Translations under genes and position numbers: made by a program | The notes under the pieces: generated by a model | Told to the model about the DNA's origin: nothing | Database searches by the model: none | Seen by the model: the letters and a program-made list of their open reading frames with translations, nothing else | In this document: positions 41,397 through 53,968 of the stretch, piece after piece | Numbering within the stretch: position 1 is the first letter of the stretch | Layout of the letters: each line of letters begins with the position of its first letter | Origin: Ilex aquifolium | Taxonomy: Eukaryota > Streptophyta > Magnoliopsida > Aquifoliales > Aquifoliaceae | Length of the DNA: 64,000 bases | Assembly: GCA_951799425.1 (NCBI GenBank) | Contig: OX637402.1 | Coordinates: 32,458,492-32,522,491 of the forward strand | Direction: 5' to 3'

Positions 41397-43490
41397 TTAA
41401 CAAGCTTTAGGCCATAGTTTAGTAGAGACAGCAAAAACTTGCAGTTCTGGCTACCGTCGAAGTTGTCTTATGACCTGTCCTGGTGTTATGGTCATTAGTT
41501 TACAGTTGGATTCTACTCCCCAAAACTAACAAGGTTCTGCATGAATATTTGAGCAAATACAAAAGATTTCAAGGAAATTTGACTGGCCATCTTATTTTAG
41601 TGGTTTAGAATCAGTCTTCTTACTGTAGTTTGTTTGAATCAGTTACATAGATCTTTTCTCACAAAGGACTTTATGCTTTGACTATATTTTCCTCCAAGTA
41701 GAATATGATTCCTCCATTATGCCAATTTTTTAGCTCATTAGGAGCATAATAGGGATAATTTATGATGTAATCAAATTGACACACTACCTGAGCAAATTGA
41801 TTCCACTCCATAAATTGGAAAGCTGACCATGTAAACTCTTCTTGGAGTAACATGTTTAGTAGAAGTAGAAGCTGGTGCCTTAGCTGTTGCCTATTGGCGG
41901 TGTCAGTGGTTTGGTGGGACCTGGATTTCAAGCACTAGAATTTGGATGATTGCACAGTGATACTTGGGAGTAAGCAAGCTTGCAGCAGAGGTGCTCTTAA
42001 AGCTTTCTGTCTTAGGATGAGTTCAGACCGCGCAGTTAACCTTGATGCAGTGGCATAAAACATGCCTACGTAAGAAAAAATAAAAGATTAGGAAAACATG
42101 CCCACTGGGATGATTATATTCTTTAATGTTCATTTTTATTTACTTTCCTACTTTAGTTAGTATTAATAGACAGCTAGTAGTCTTGTAGAACATTCTGGGG
42201 TTCAAAATTCTTATCAGCAGTACTAATCTTATAGTTCTTGTTAGACCAGAGCTAGTGTTAGTAGGATTCTATTGAGGGGTGTAATGGGCTTTTCAAATAC
42301 ATCTTCTACTTGTTATTTATTATCAATGGATATTGCTCTTGATATCTTCTCTTTCTCTATTTCTCAGGATGAGCTGTTTCAATACTAAAATTAATTGGTT
42401 TAGTCTAGCTTGTAATTAAATTAAGGACTGCTATGATGATTGCCACTTTACGATTATGGTTTATTCAAAGCGCGTGATATAGGTTTTGAATGAAACAACT
42501 GAATTTCCAAGGGTCTTGGCTCTTTGGATCCCAGTCAACCGCTATTCGTGTTTCAGGGAGGGCACTGGCTCCTTCTTAAGATGTGATGTGCAAGGATGAA
42601 CTTCTACCTTTTCCTACAGGCCAAGATCCAGTTTGACTGGCAATCAAAAATGAAAGGTGGAATTATTCTGCCATTGTATCAGCTTATCATTAACTTTTTT
42701 ATCAGGATTGTGTAAATTCTCCCAACAAGTGAGTGGTCCCATAACTCAACTTGCTTTGGTCCTTGGCTTTGAGATACTGCCCACATGCAGGTGGAGGGCC
42801 CTGCTCATTGGTGATATTCAGGTAAATATGCTAGGGATAGGTAAGATGTTACTCTATTCATTTGTTATTAGAATCCTTATCATCTCATGTCCATTTCAAG
42901 GAAAGTCATGTCTATTGGTTCCTCTCTTTCTAACACTATGAACCATGCTTTTGTGTTCAGTGGTCCTCCCATATCATCAGAACCTTTCATCTACCTGATT
43001 TTTCATATGGTGGATGTTCCCATATACCCTTTGACCATAGACTGGAAAATATACTTTCAGATTTGCCAAAAATCATCCAACTATGCATGTTGGTTGTTGG
43101 TTTAAGTTATTTGTAGTCACCAACGTGGAACAATAAAATAAGGTAACACAATAAAATAAAGAAATTGTGTCGTGCTTTTATTGAACAAAAAAGAAGTATG
43201 ACGGAAAGAAGCTTTTCACTATTGAAGTGCTGCCCATGCATTTCAAGGTTCAAAATATCGGTTGATACTGAGATAAGTCGATCGAGTTTTATCCTGTTCA
43301 ACACCTTTTGAGTCGATATTGTTACATGGTACAAATAAACTTTGAGTCTTGCACAACTCGAGTGGGTAGTCCGAGTCATTTTAAAGTCAATCTCAAATCA
43401 CCAAGTTATCGTTATCGTTATTGTTATCAAATCGACCCATATAGTTCTGCAACATTGTGTTGAATCTCTTGTCATGTTCAATTTTTTCTT
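41397..43490. other. Unassigned intergenic sequence
   Basis: Two kilobases with no supported gene. Short frames on both strands (41671-41931 minus, 42657-42941 plus, 43107-43379 minus) lack domain features and may be chance or remnants of old elements. Confidence 0.4.
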
Positions 43491-44552
43491 GGTACAATTA
43501 CACTCAGACCCCTAAGGTTTGTCACTTAATCATCTATACTCCTGACATTTAAAATATTACATACAAACATTTTGAGGTTTGTACGTGTGTAACACTTAGA
43601 CTCTTATCGTCAATGTCTGTTAGTATATCTATTAGTAAATTATACCTATACTCTTAAAAATTTGTAAGCGTGTAATACTTAGACATTTCAAGTTTGAAAT
43701 ATTACCCTTAGACACCTTACTAATTATAAAACTAACGAAATCTAATAAATGACTAAATTATATTAATTAAAGATAGAAGATATTGTGTCTATTATAGTTT
43801 GACCTATTGTTTGCTTTTTTAAATTTATTCCAATAGATAATATAATTGTATAAAATGATGTTGAATTGAGTTCTTTGATATATTTATACTAATTACTATT
43901 TTTTTTTTCAAAAAATTGGAATTTTGTTTAGGTTTTATGTCAGTGGATGATATAATGGAACATGCAAATGTGTTTATTAGACTTATTTCATATGTTTGCA
44001 TTTAATGATGGAAAAATAAATCCAAGGTGAAAAGTTCATTTAGTCCAAGATGTTTTAGGTATGTCACTCTTAACTTCTAAATGCAGATCATATATTTGAG
44101 TCACTTACTAACTTAGGCATTGGAAGGTCGACTCCCGGAGCTCCCCAGACCTGACTTCTTTTTTAGGTAATCAAAGTTCAACAAACTGATGTGGAGGTCA
44201 TCTAAATTTCAACATCAACAGTACTAATTATGATTTTTTAAGAAAAAATAGATTTTAATTTTTAATTTTATTTTAATAAATGACATGATATAACATGAAT
44301 TTTGGTTGTAAAAATATTTGATATCTATCTTTAATTGAAGTATTTTTGGTCTAAGTATAATATTTTAAACTTAAAGGATCTAAGTATTACACGCTTCAAT
44401 TTTAGGAGTTTGAAAGTAATTTATTAATGGACTTTAATGATAGAGGTTTATGTGTTACTCGTGTATAAACATCAGAGAGTTTATGAGTAATATTTCAAAT
44501 ATAAAATTTTGATGACCAAGTGACAAACTTAGGAGTTTGGGTGTAAGTGTCC
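43491..44552. mobile_element. Element with about 190-bp terminal inverted repeats
   Basis: The left arm (starting GGTACAATTACAC, then 'cctaaggtttgtcactt') is matched by the reverse complement of the right arm (GGACACTTACACCC, then 'cctaagtttgtcactt'). Similarity with small gaps continues about 190 bases inward to 'gcgtgtaatacttaga'. The interior is AT-rich and non-coding. The flanks are T/C-rich and no certain target duplication can be read. It may be a Mutator-type MITE or another foldback element. Confidence 0.65.
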
Positions 44553-46979
44553 CTTTCTTCTTTTATGTTGTATGGTCCGATACAATGATGTGATGCTATG
44601 AACGATATGTTTTACAGCTCTCTAAGTTGATGGTTGCATACTGAGACCTTGAGCCATAATGCATTTACATGTTGGACGGTGATTGATAATACATTTTCCC
44701 CACACGTGAAAGTTTGTTGCCGACATATTACTCATAAGTCTAAGTTGGCTTTGTTTTTGTGTCAAATTTTCAAATGGTAGGTTGCCATCCTATCATATTA
44801 GCCAACCACTTCATAATATTTGCATTTAAGGCTTTCATTTGTAACTTTTGAATATTTTTGTAGTGTCTGATCTAGATTTGTACCTATATATATATGTTAT
44901 TGCTCTGTTATGTATTTTAATTCAAAGCCTAGAGTCAATGATAAAAAGATAGTTTTTTCTTTCTCTTTATATTTGAGTATTCGAATTCTACGGTAATAAT
45001 TTAATTCTACCAAATTTAGTGTTTTGTTTGTCCTTGGACAAAATACCCAACATTATAAACCTTTAGCTGGATTAAGTGCTCCTGTTTGTAGGATTTGCAA
45101 ATTTGAATGCAGTTACTTCTTAGGAGGTGACCCCTTTCACATGGTCCACCAGTCTGCTAACAAAAGCATGAAACTTGTGAACCAAATCAGGGGAATCTTT
45201 GAATAAAGGGTAAAAAATATTTGGAGAGAGAGGATCTCTATTAGTTGAATCCTCGTGCAAGGGGAGTAGAAAGGATCTTTTGGCTTGGGAATGCTCCTAA
45301 AGATAAGGAGATAAAGTGTATGTTCCAACCAATGCTCAGTCAAAGCAAATAAAAGTGATCTGACAACCAATGAAAATTGCACAAATTCTTGTGATTAGGT
45401 TGGAACATATGCTCTTCAGCAGATAGGATATATATTTTTTAGTCTCAATAGTACTGTGCTCTTCTGTTAATGACGAATTTGTGGTCATATTCCAAAGATT
45501 AGATATGTATCATTTTTATGGAGCCAAATGTAGGATCGAATCTAGGCTTTTTGTGAACAAGTGAAAACAGTCTTATTTATCTTTTCAGGGGTCAATTCTT
45601 GTTACTTTATATGGTTCTGTTTCTAGATCTCATTTCGCTACACCCAATTTACTGTAACTTACTATTGTTTTGTTTGGTTTGAAGAATCATAATTAGATTA
45701 GCATATACAATTAGAAGGTACTTAGCTATGTCATGTTGACCAAACTGGACATATTGCTATCAAATTTAAACAGTTAGTTCTTTTTGATACACACACAGAG
45801 AGTTGGTTTTGCTTAGCTTTCTGTATAATTATCAACAGATAAACCCTAGTCTCTCTTGTGCCTGATGTGCAACAGCCACTTAGATTTTTCAAGGATTGTC
45901 GTTACATCATCTTAGCTTATAATCCTGAACCTTTGGTACGCCTAACAATTCAAGATGCCCTCTTGTTTCAAACCCAATCTTCTATGGTTGTTATGCATAA
46001 AATGGGTCGAGTGATTTGGGCCGAGGGTTGGGCTGGATTCAGATCCTGCCATAATTGCAATTCAGAAATTACCACTCTTAAAAAGCAAAACAATAACCAT
46101 TCAAATGACAATAGTGCATGATGGTTGTCACATACTTTTTAACCGGCATTAGTAGTTCAGTTGTTAAGGTTAGTTCGGAACAAATTATAAATTCGGACAT
46201 TGGATCATTCTTGACTTTAATTGGTACTTATGTTTAGGAGTTGATTGAGGTATTTTGAACTTATTCTGCAACAATAGTTCTAATAAAAAAAAATTGATGT
46301 TTATAGTGTTTGATCAAGAAATGGGTCAAAAAAATGGAAAGATCGGAATATGGGAATAGATCTGCTACCAATTCAACACTTAACATTGAATGGATTCTAA
46401 ACTACTTTTGAATAAGTGGGTTTTGATAAAATAATATTTGATATCACTTAATTTATTAAGCATTACTTAAAAGGAGATGAAATACTTAAAAGCATATTTT
46501 AGCCAGCTTGAAGCCAAGAGAGGGACACAAGCATTTAATTTTTTATCCTCAACTTACATAAGTAAATTGCAATGCAATTAAAAATTTTGGCTTTGTATTC
46601 TAATTGTAATTTTTTTTTATAATTATGATGATATTTCTTGTGATCAATATAACTTAAATTAAATTTATTATTATGTTGTTAAATTTAGATATAATGTGAT
46701 ATGTCATAGTATTTTTTTAGATAATTGTATATTTGATAAATAATTTTAAAGTAAATATTAGATGAATAGAATTAGGAAATTATTTATTTTCAGATTGTAA
46801 CTCTTTATACTTATCAAAAAATTTGATTTAATTTAGTACTTAAATTTCAGTGTATAACAAATAATTAAAATTAAGCATTTAATTTTCAGTTTTATTAAAA
46901 ATAGAGATAATGGGATGTGAGTACTTTTTTCAAAACTTATTTGGCTTTAAGTACCACCTCCAAACTTATCTTCCTTTAA
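44553..46979. other. Unassigned intergenic sequence
   Basis: No supported gene. The frame at 45858-46121 (87 codons) has two CxxC-like cysteines but no known family pattern, and codon use does not stand out. Confidence 0.4.
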
Positions 46980-47471
46980 GTCCTATTTTTCATTAAATAG
47001 TTGTCAATAAGTACACATTTTAAAACATTTTCAAATTCTTTCTAAATTGTATTCCATAATTACCCCTATCATTAATAGTGCATACTTAATTGAATGTGAG
47101 ACTTTCAAGATTAGAATGTGAGACTTTCAAAATTCCTTTTGAAAAAGAGAGACACGATATAAATCGTCATGCAAACAGTGTCACCAAAGAGAGACACGAT
47201 ATAAATTGTCATGCAAACAGTGTTACCCAAGAAAGACACGATATAATGACAATGGGGGTCCAATCAGTGGCATCATGGAATGCCCCTTCATAGTGCTCAA
47301 ACAGTGTCAGTAAAGAGTGACAACAGTAGATTGTACCTAAATGATGACAATCTATATTTTGCCCACTCAAAGAGTTGCACCTAAAGAGGGAATCGAAAAA
47401 ATGCCACTGATTGAACCCCCATTGTCATTATATCGTGTTTCTCTTTGGTGACACTGTTTGCATGACGATAA

Positions 47472-47502
<31 letters not shown>

Positions 47503-47700
47503 TTCAAAATTCAAATGATACACAAATATCAAAAAGAATCTTGAAAGTCTCACATTTTAATCTTGAAAGTCTTACATTCAATTAGGTATGCACTATTTAT
47601 GGTAGGGGTAAAAGGGTTTTTATGACTTTTTTTTAGCACATGTACTTCTATCCCAATTATTTTAAAAAGTGTACTTTTATCCTATTAAGTTTTTTGGGAG
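46980..47700. mobile_element. Foldback element with internal repeats and (TA)n
   Basis: Inverted arms pair 47061-47127 with about 47545-47610 ('tacccctatcattaatag', 'gcatacttaattgaatgt'), and weaker pairing extends outward (47011 with 47675). Inside the left half are three partial copies of a 44-base motif with 'agacacgatataaat', 'tcatgcaaacagtgt', and the right half carries its inverse. A (TA)14 run sits at about 47471-47498. No coding sequence. Outer limits are approximate. Confidence 0.6.
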
Positions 47701-48382
47701 GTACCGGCCTCCCAATGACCCTTAAAAATATTACCAAACTAAAAGCAGAACAGGCCCTCAGCTCGGCCCATCATTTCAGAATGGAGTGGGGAAGTCTGGC
47801 AGAAAAGGCCAAGTCTGGGCTCAGTTTAGGTTAGCTTTTATGGGCTTGTTGTGGGCTCCATAGACCGTATTGTTGTTAAACGTGGTAGCTCCGTCCTTGT
47901 AAATGGAAGCCCTAGCTAATTGTCCTCTCCCGCTCTGTAATGTTTGGTTCTCTGCAACGTCAAAACTCCGTTATATACTCGCCTGTGTTCAGGTGAATTA
48001 AGCTTTCTATGTATATATTGTAGTACTTCATGTAAATTTTACGAATCCTTTCAGCTTATGCTTCCTTTTGATGTACCCATCAAAATTTACTCGTAATGAA
48101 ATGCATTTGAATGTGCTCCTACATGTTTCATTCTCTTTCATAATTACCTGTAATTTATTTGCTTTTTTTGCAATACATGATTTTTTTGTCCCATTATTGT
48201 GTCCCAGGTTTTTCAGATTTCCTTGTCCTGAAATGCATACAATCAGATGCGTGTCAATGATTCAATTCGGCTACAGTGGGACTTTGTGGTAGGGTTTTAA
48301 CGTTATAAACCCTAATTCTGCTTTGCTTCTTGGCTTGTTATCCCTCTCCCTTTCTCTCTGCCTCACACCTATACAACCAGAA
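47701..48382. other. Upstream region of the NFD5-type gene
   Basis: No gene is supported. The short frames at 47640 and 48068 have no family features. The final 200 bases are pyrimidine-rich and are the probable leader and promoter of the PPR gene. Confidence 0.45.
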
Positions 48383-51300
48383 ATGAATCTAAAACACTTC
48401 TTTTCCAGACAAACAATCAACCATATTTCAAAACTTGAAAGTAGGATTTTATCCCCATACACAAAGTGTCACCGGAATGCCTCCACTATCACCTCCCAAA
48501 TTTCCGCATCCATTCATTCACCAAACAGTCGATCCTCTCTTCCAATCCTAAATTCTATATACCCAAAACCCATTTTGCATTTCAACAGATACATTCATTC
48601 TAGTCAAGAAGCTAAATTGGATGACTCGGAGTACGATACAGAGGAGGATGGAACCATGAATGAGTTCTTATCCCGATTTGTCTGGATAATGCGTGGGAAG
48701 CTCAGTGAAGCCTACCCTGACTTTGACAAGAAGACAATTGACAGCATGCTTCTGATCATTGTTGGGAAGGTTGTATTGGAAATGGAGAAAGGTGGCCTTG
48801 AGCAGATGCTCAGTGCAGCTGCAGCCACTCCGTCACAAGACTTCAGTGAAGATTTGTGGAAAACAGTGTGGGAGGTTAGCAATGTGGTCTTGGAAGACAT
48901 GGAGAAAGCAAGGAAGAAGGAAAAAATGAAGGGTTTTCTTCAATCTGAAGAAGTTAAGGAGATGTATAGATTTGCTAGTGAAGTGGGTATTCGTGGGGAT
49001 ATGCTAAGAGAGCTTAGGTTTAAATGGGCTCGTGAGAAAATGGAAGAGAGTGAGTTTTATCAGAGTTTGGAGAGTCTCCAGAAAGAGGAAGGCCAGGCTC
49101 GGCAAGAAGGTAATGAAACAGTCGGCAAGGAATATGGAACCATGGGTGAAGAGGCTGTTGGAGATGATATGGGTGTTGCCGAAGAGAAATCTAAGGTTGT
49201 TACTCTCCCTAAGAGACGAGGGAAAATTAAATACAAGATTTATGGTCTTGATCTCTCCGACCCAAAGTGGGCTGAAGTGGCTGATAAGATTCATGAGACT
49301 GGAGAAGTCATTTGGCCTCAGGAACCAAAGCCAATATCTGGGAAATGCAAACTTGTTACTGAGAGTATCTTTTCATTGCAAGAGGAGGATGACCCTTCTC
49401 CACTGTTAGCTGAATGGGTAGAGCTTCTCCAGCCTAGCAGGATTGACTGGATAACTTTGCTTGATAGATTGAAAGAACAAAATACTTCTTTATACTATAA
49501 GGTACAACATTCCTGATTTGTCTTTTTCTTCGATTAGAGGTTCATGATTTGTGCTTTAGCAAGGTAACTTGTTGACTTGTATTTAGGCATTTTCTTACCC
49601 AATCAATGTTGGAAGTTTATGGAATCCTATCATAGGAATTATAATGCTAGTTTTGGTCATTATATAGCCCAAGATTCCAATGTGAGGATGTGAAATGGCC
49701 TTCTTATGAGGTAGAAGGTTACATTTAGTGTTGAATTTAACACTTGATTCAGTTTAGATAAAGAGGTCAAGAGTATTTGCCTTCAACCCATCTATCTGAT
49801 ATATGATGAAACTTTTATTGATCAGAAAACCTGACATACATGCATCCATGTGTAACGTTTTGTAGATTTATATTGAGGCCTATGAATCATGATTCAAGAG
49901 AATCTCAAACTGTATGTCAGGATGGTTTATATATTCTGTTGGGCGCCATTCAAATTTTTAACTAGGTTTGAAGATGTCAGGCAATGAATCAGTCAGAGAA
50001 TCATGATCTATTTATGCTGTACAGATAGTTTGATGATTGGAAAGATTGGTGTTGCTTGTTTTGGTGGAATTAATTGTCGCATTAAACCCCCAAATTCATT
50101 TTCTTCTACCTCATGCTTGCACACAGGTCTGAGCTTGCATGTTAGTTTCCCTTTTCTTTTTCTTTCTATGGCCATTCTCCAATTGTTCTTCTTAGAGCTT
50201 GTCCCACATCAGTATATTTCTGTCCTCGAATCTATAGTATAAGCCTTGTGAGCATTGTCACTCAATGTGAACTTATTTTGACTTGGATGCTTTATAGGGT
50301 ATCAGAGTTGGGTTCTGGAAAATCCATCAGTCAAATGTCAGTAGTTTGTTTTCCGGTTCTTGTTATTCAGCTGAACACGTTGGGCTTGTATTCGGTACAG
50401 TGGATTGGTCTCTCCATGTAGGAGTCAGTATTTTGTGTTCATATTTCAGTCATGCATGTTGGTATCGAAACAGTCAACATGCAAGTAGGAATTGCACGTG
50501 ACATGGGGTCTTAGTGCTTGTCCCACAAGGATAATTTATAGCAACCAAGCCTAGTATATGAGGTCCATAGGTATGTCCAGTCATTTCCATTTAGTTTAAG
50601 TTGAACATTTTGACATGATATCTAAGCTAGGCATTGCAAGATTTTGCATGCCTCTCCAAATGCAAGTGATCGCACATGAAGGGGACTGTTAGAGTTTGTC
50701 CCTAATAACTCATCCCAAATTGGTATACGAGCGTTGTGTCCTAGCTAACCACTCTGCTACTTCAACATTAAGTTGTCACGAAGTTTCGATGTTTTCTTGC
50801 ATGCATGTTAATGTAGCAAAGCGAATGTAGGCATAATACACATTCTTTCAATCACGCTAGTTGCAATTTCTATTTAGTGTTGGCAACTAACATTTGGTTT
50901 TGAGCTAATGCCATGATCCTACGTGATTTATTGTAGATTGCAGAACTTGTACTTGGCGAGGAGTCCTTCCAAACTAACATACGTGACTATTCAAAGCTCA
51001 TTGATGCCCATGCTAAAGAGAACCGCCTAAAAGATGCTGAGAGGATTCTTAAAAAGATGAATGAAAATGGCATCTTGCCCGATATATTAACATCCACCAT
51101 TATGGTTCACATGTACAGCAAGGCAAGCAACATTGATCGTGCAAAGGTAGCATTTGAAAGCTTGCGGAGCCAAGGCTTCCAGCCTGACATGAGGGTCTAC
51201 AACTCTATGATTATGGCCTATGTAAATGCTGGCCAACCAAAGCAGGGTGAGTCATTGATGAGAGAAATGGAGACAAGGGATATTAAACCCACAAAGGAGA

Positions 51301-51989
51301 TCTATATGGCCTTGCTTCGGTCATTTGCCCAACGTGGTGATGTTAATGGAGCGCAAAGAATTGCTACCACTATGCAGTTTGCAGGGTTCCAGCCAAGTTT
51401 AGAATCATGTACATTGCTTGTCGAGGCATTTGGGCAAGCTGGTGACCCAGATCAGGCAAGGCACAATTTTGACTACATGATTAAAATAGGACACAAGCCT
51501 GACGATAGGTGCACTGGTAGCATGATTGCAGCTTATGAGAAGAAGAATTTACTGGATAAGGCCTTGAATCTACTACTGCAGCTTGAGAAGGATGGATTTG
51601 AGCCTGGGGTTGCTACTTACACTGTTCTGGTAGACTGGTTGGGTAAGTTACAGCTTATTGATGAAGCCGAGCAGGTATTGGACAAGATTTCTGTGGAGGG
51701 TGAGGCTCCTCCTTTTAAGGTTCACATAAGCCTTTGTGATATGTACTTGAAGGCTGGGGTTGAGAAGAAAGCTCTTCAAGCACTTGGGGTCGTGGAGGCC
51801 AAGAAAGAGCTACTCAGACCAGAGGAATTTGAGAGGATTATAAATGCGCTGTTAGCTGGTGGTTTTGTACAGGATGCCCGAAGGATGCATGGGTTGATGG
51901 AAGCCCAGGGATTTCCAGCATCAGAGCCGCTTAAAGTGGCCTTGATGGCCGCTCAAGCTTTAGGCCGCAAGAGACCAACAATGAGATAA
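48383..51989 (+). CDS. NFD5: Pentatricopeptide repeat protein, NFD5-type
   Basis: Exon 1 (48383-49501) and exon 2 (50937-51989) join in frame to 723 residues; the intron is 1,435 bp, GTACAA...TTGTAG. The N terminus is Arg/Ser/His-rich with few acids up to about residue 75, a likely mitochondrial presequence. A plant-specific region follows (about 85-370: 'LPKRRGKIKYKIYGLDLSDP', 'LAEWVELLQPSRIDWI'). Exon 2 holds about eight P-class PPR motifs ('YSKLIDAHAKENRLKDAERI', 'TYTVLVDWLGKLQLIDEAEQ'), which bind RNA. From memory the architecture and wording fit Arabidopsis NUCLEAR FUSION DEFECTIVE 5 (At1g19520), a mitochondrial PPR protein needed for fusion of polar nuclei; the symbol rests on that recall. 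The ATG used is the first in frame; the frame upstream opens only through TTG codons. Confidence 0.9.
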
Positions 51990-52686
51990 TTCTATATTGA
52001 CTTTGGAGAACGTCACATGTTGCATGGTCAGCCGGAGTAAATTGAGCTCTTTAGCACATTATAACGTGAACTTATCCATGTCGGTGCATTTGCCATGGCT
52101 TTGTGCCCCTAAAAACGAAAATCATTTCTATCCCCTCGGACTGATTCTCCATGTGAGCTACTGGGGCAACCATCCTGTGTTTTACGGCATAAATGTTGAA
52201 TTATTTCTTGATTGATCCTGCGTAGTAAGACGGTCATCATGAAAATTCCAATGTTGTTCCTGTTTAGCATCTTAAATACATGATCTTTGTGATTAATGAG
52301 AATAATTAGGTGATTCAGGCACAAATCTTTATTTTTTTTTTCTTTTCTTTTTGACATTGGGGCATTTTCTTCCAATGGTCTTAATCTAGTGCTTCCCAGG
52401 TTACTATTCTCCAAGATACCAACAGCCAAGAGTCATTAATTGTTCGATTTGGATTTACATTTTTTCTTTGATTCAAGAGAATGTGCAAAATTTGTTAATA
52501 CTGCAGTTTCTGAGTTTTTGTGCTATTTATTTTATAGGACACTCTTTGTAAACGTCAAATGCCGATGTAGATGTTCTGTATGATCGACATTGAGATGCTG
52601 TAGTTGGCATCTTGTTTTCCTATTTTTTGCCATCTTGTTTTATACGATAGTTAAGCCTTCATTGCTCCCTTTTAGCGCCTTCGTGC
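51990..52686. other. 3' flank of the PPR gene
   Basis: No gene is supported. It should contain the 3' untranslated region and poly(A) site of the PPR gene; a T-run is at 52330-52350. Confidence 0.45.
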
Positions 52687-52702
52687 TTTTGTGAATAAAC
52701 AT

Positions 52703-52819
52703 TTTTTTTTGGGCAGACCATCCGATATCCGAAAGTCACATTGAACTCCGACTAATCCGGATTCAAGCTGGATGGGACTACAAGGGCGGCAAAGCTCTCC
52801 CTACCGAACGCAACTGCGT
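52703..52819 (-). mobile_element. 5'-truncated SINE fragment
   Basis: A 117-bp insertion flanked by a perfect 16-bp duplication TTTTGTGAATAAACAT (52687-52702 and 52820-52835). The plus strand opens with a T-run, so the poly(A) tail is on the minus strand. The minus-strand body contains 'cttgaatccggattagtcgg' and 'cggatatcggatgg', the sort of 3' body seen in several plant SINEs. No box A or box B is present, so the copy is 5' truncated. Confidence 0.75.
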
Positions 52820-52928
52820 TTTTGTGAATAAACATGGAATGATCCTTTTTTCACTTGCAAACTTTCCCTTCCTCTCATCCATCCCTCTCTCACGAGTGCC
52901 TCCACTATAAGCACACCCCCCCGACCAC

Positions 52929-53442
52929 CGGGGCCAGTCCAACAGTATGGAAAAAAAAGTATGTGCTTTAGGCCCTAACTTTTTAGAAGACCCTATAATT
53001 TTAGGTATATTACTAACTCATGAAAAAAATTAAGTCTATTAAATTTTAAGCCCTACAAAAAAGTCCCAAAAAATTAAAATTTTATCGTAATAATTTAGGC
53101 CTATAATCCAATCCATAATATTAAAAACTTAGAAATTAAAAAAAATTAAAAAAATACTCAAAAGTCAACTCATATTTACTCTCACTCACTTTCTCTCTCT
53201 CTCTCTCCGGTAAAAAAAAAAAAACAAAAGTTAAAATTAAACACTCTCTCTCTCTGTGGTAAAAAACAAAAATAAAAATTGAAATATTTTTCTCGACAAT
53301 ATTAACACATCATCTTTTTGTCTCCCTCTCATATAGAAAATTAAAAATAAATTATTTTTTTTAAAAAAATAATACTAAAAAAAAAAAAAAATCTTCATTT
53401 AATATTTTCGCTTTAGGCCTCAAATTGGCTTGAGCCCCCCTG
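52929..53442. mobile_element. Non-autonomous hAT-type element, copy 2
   Basis: A 514-bp element between 8-bp repeats CCGACCAC (52921-52928 and 53443-53450). Ends are CGGGGCCAGTCCAAC and, reversed, CAGGGGGGCTCAAG. It shares the 'ccagtccaac' start, 'aggccctaa' body motif and the 'attttcgctttaggcctcaa' right end with the element at 10477-11380. The interior is A/T-rich with CT microsatellites and has no transposase. Confidence 0.75.
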
Positions 53443-53450
53443 CCGACCAC

Positions 53451-53968
53451 CTCCCCCTTCCTCCTCTCTATCTGCCAATCCACCACGACCACTGCCACCA
53501 CCACCCACCCACCATAGAAGTAATGTATGGGCACCCTGCATACATGCATGCTTTGATTATGGGACAACACATTCATCAGGCAGGTTGCAGCTTCATTGTA
53601 TATCTCCTAATCTAAACTTACCACGCGTATGTCTGGGACGCCTTCAGGAGAAAAGTAAAGGTGTCCTGGAAAACATACAACACAGAAAGGCAATTGTAAT
53701 GAGATGCCTTACTTGCCACCCAAGGAAATTTGTTTAGAGAATCCAACGTATCTCACAAAGAAGGTATTTGTCCCCAACGAGGCAAAGAAGAGAGCAGTGA
53801 AAGTAAAATGCAAGCAATACAAAAGTCGCAAGTCACTTCCACAAAGTTTCCAAGGTATCAAACACTAAACTATTTATACTGGCCCCTAGCCATGTTTAAA
53901 ATGGCCGAACTGGGAACACAACTAACCATCGCCCATTTCTATCACCAAATTGTGCTTCTTAATCAGCC
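53451..53968. other. Upstream region of the Ser/Thr/Pro-rich gene
   Basis: No gene is supported; likely promoter and leader of the gene starting at 53969. A 102-codon frame at 53730-54038 overlaps the gene start in another frame and shows no features. Confidence 0.4.

Noticed and set aside
41671-41931. 86-codon minus-strand frame
   Set aside because: No recognisable domain and no sign of neighbouring exons.
45858-46121. 87-codon frame with spaced cysteines
   Set aside because: No known zinc-binding pattern, no splice or promoter context, and codon use like the surrounding intergenic DNA.
50180-50235. 'gtcccacatcag' followed by TATA-like sequence in the PPR intron, resembling a plant snRNA promoter
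   Set aside because: No snRNA sequence follows at the expected distance; this motif is also common in plant LTRs.
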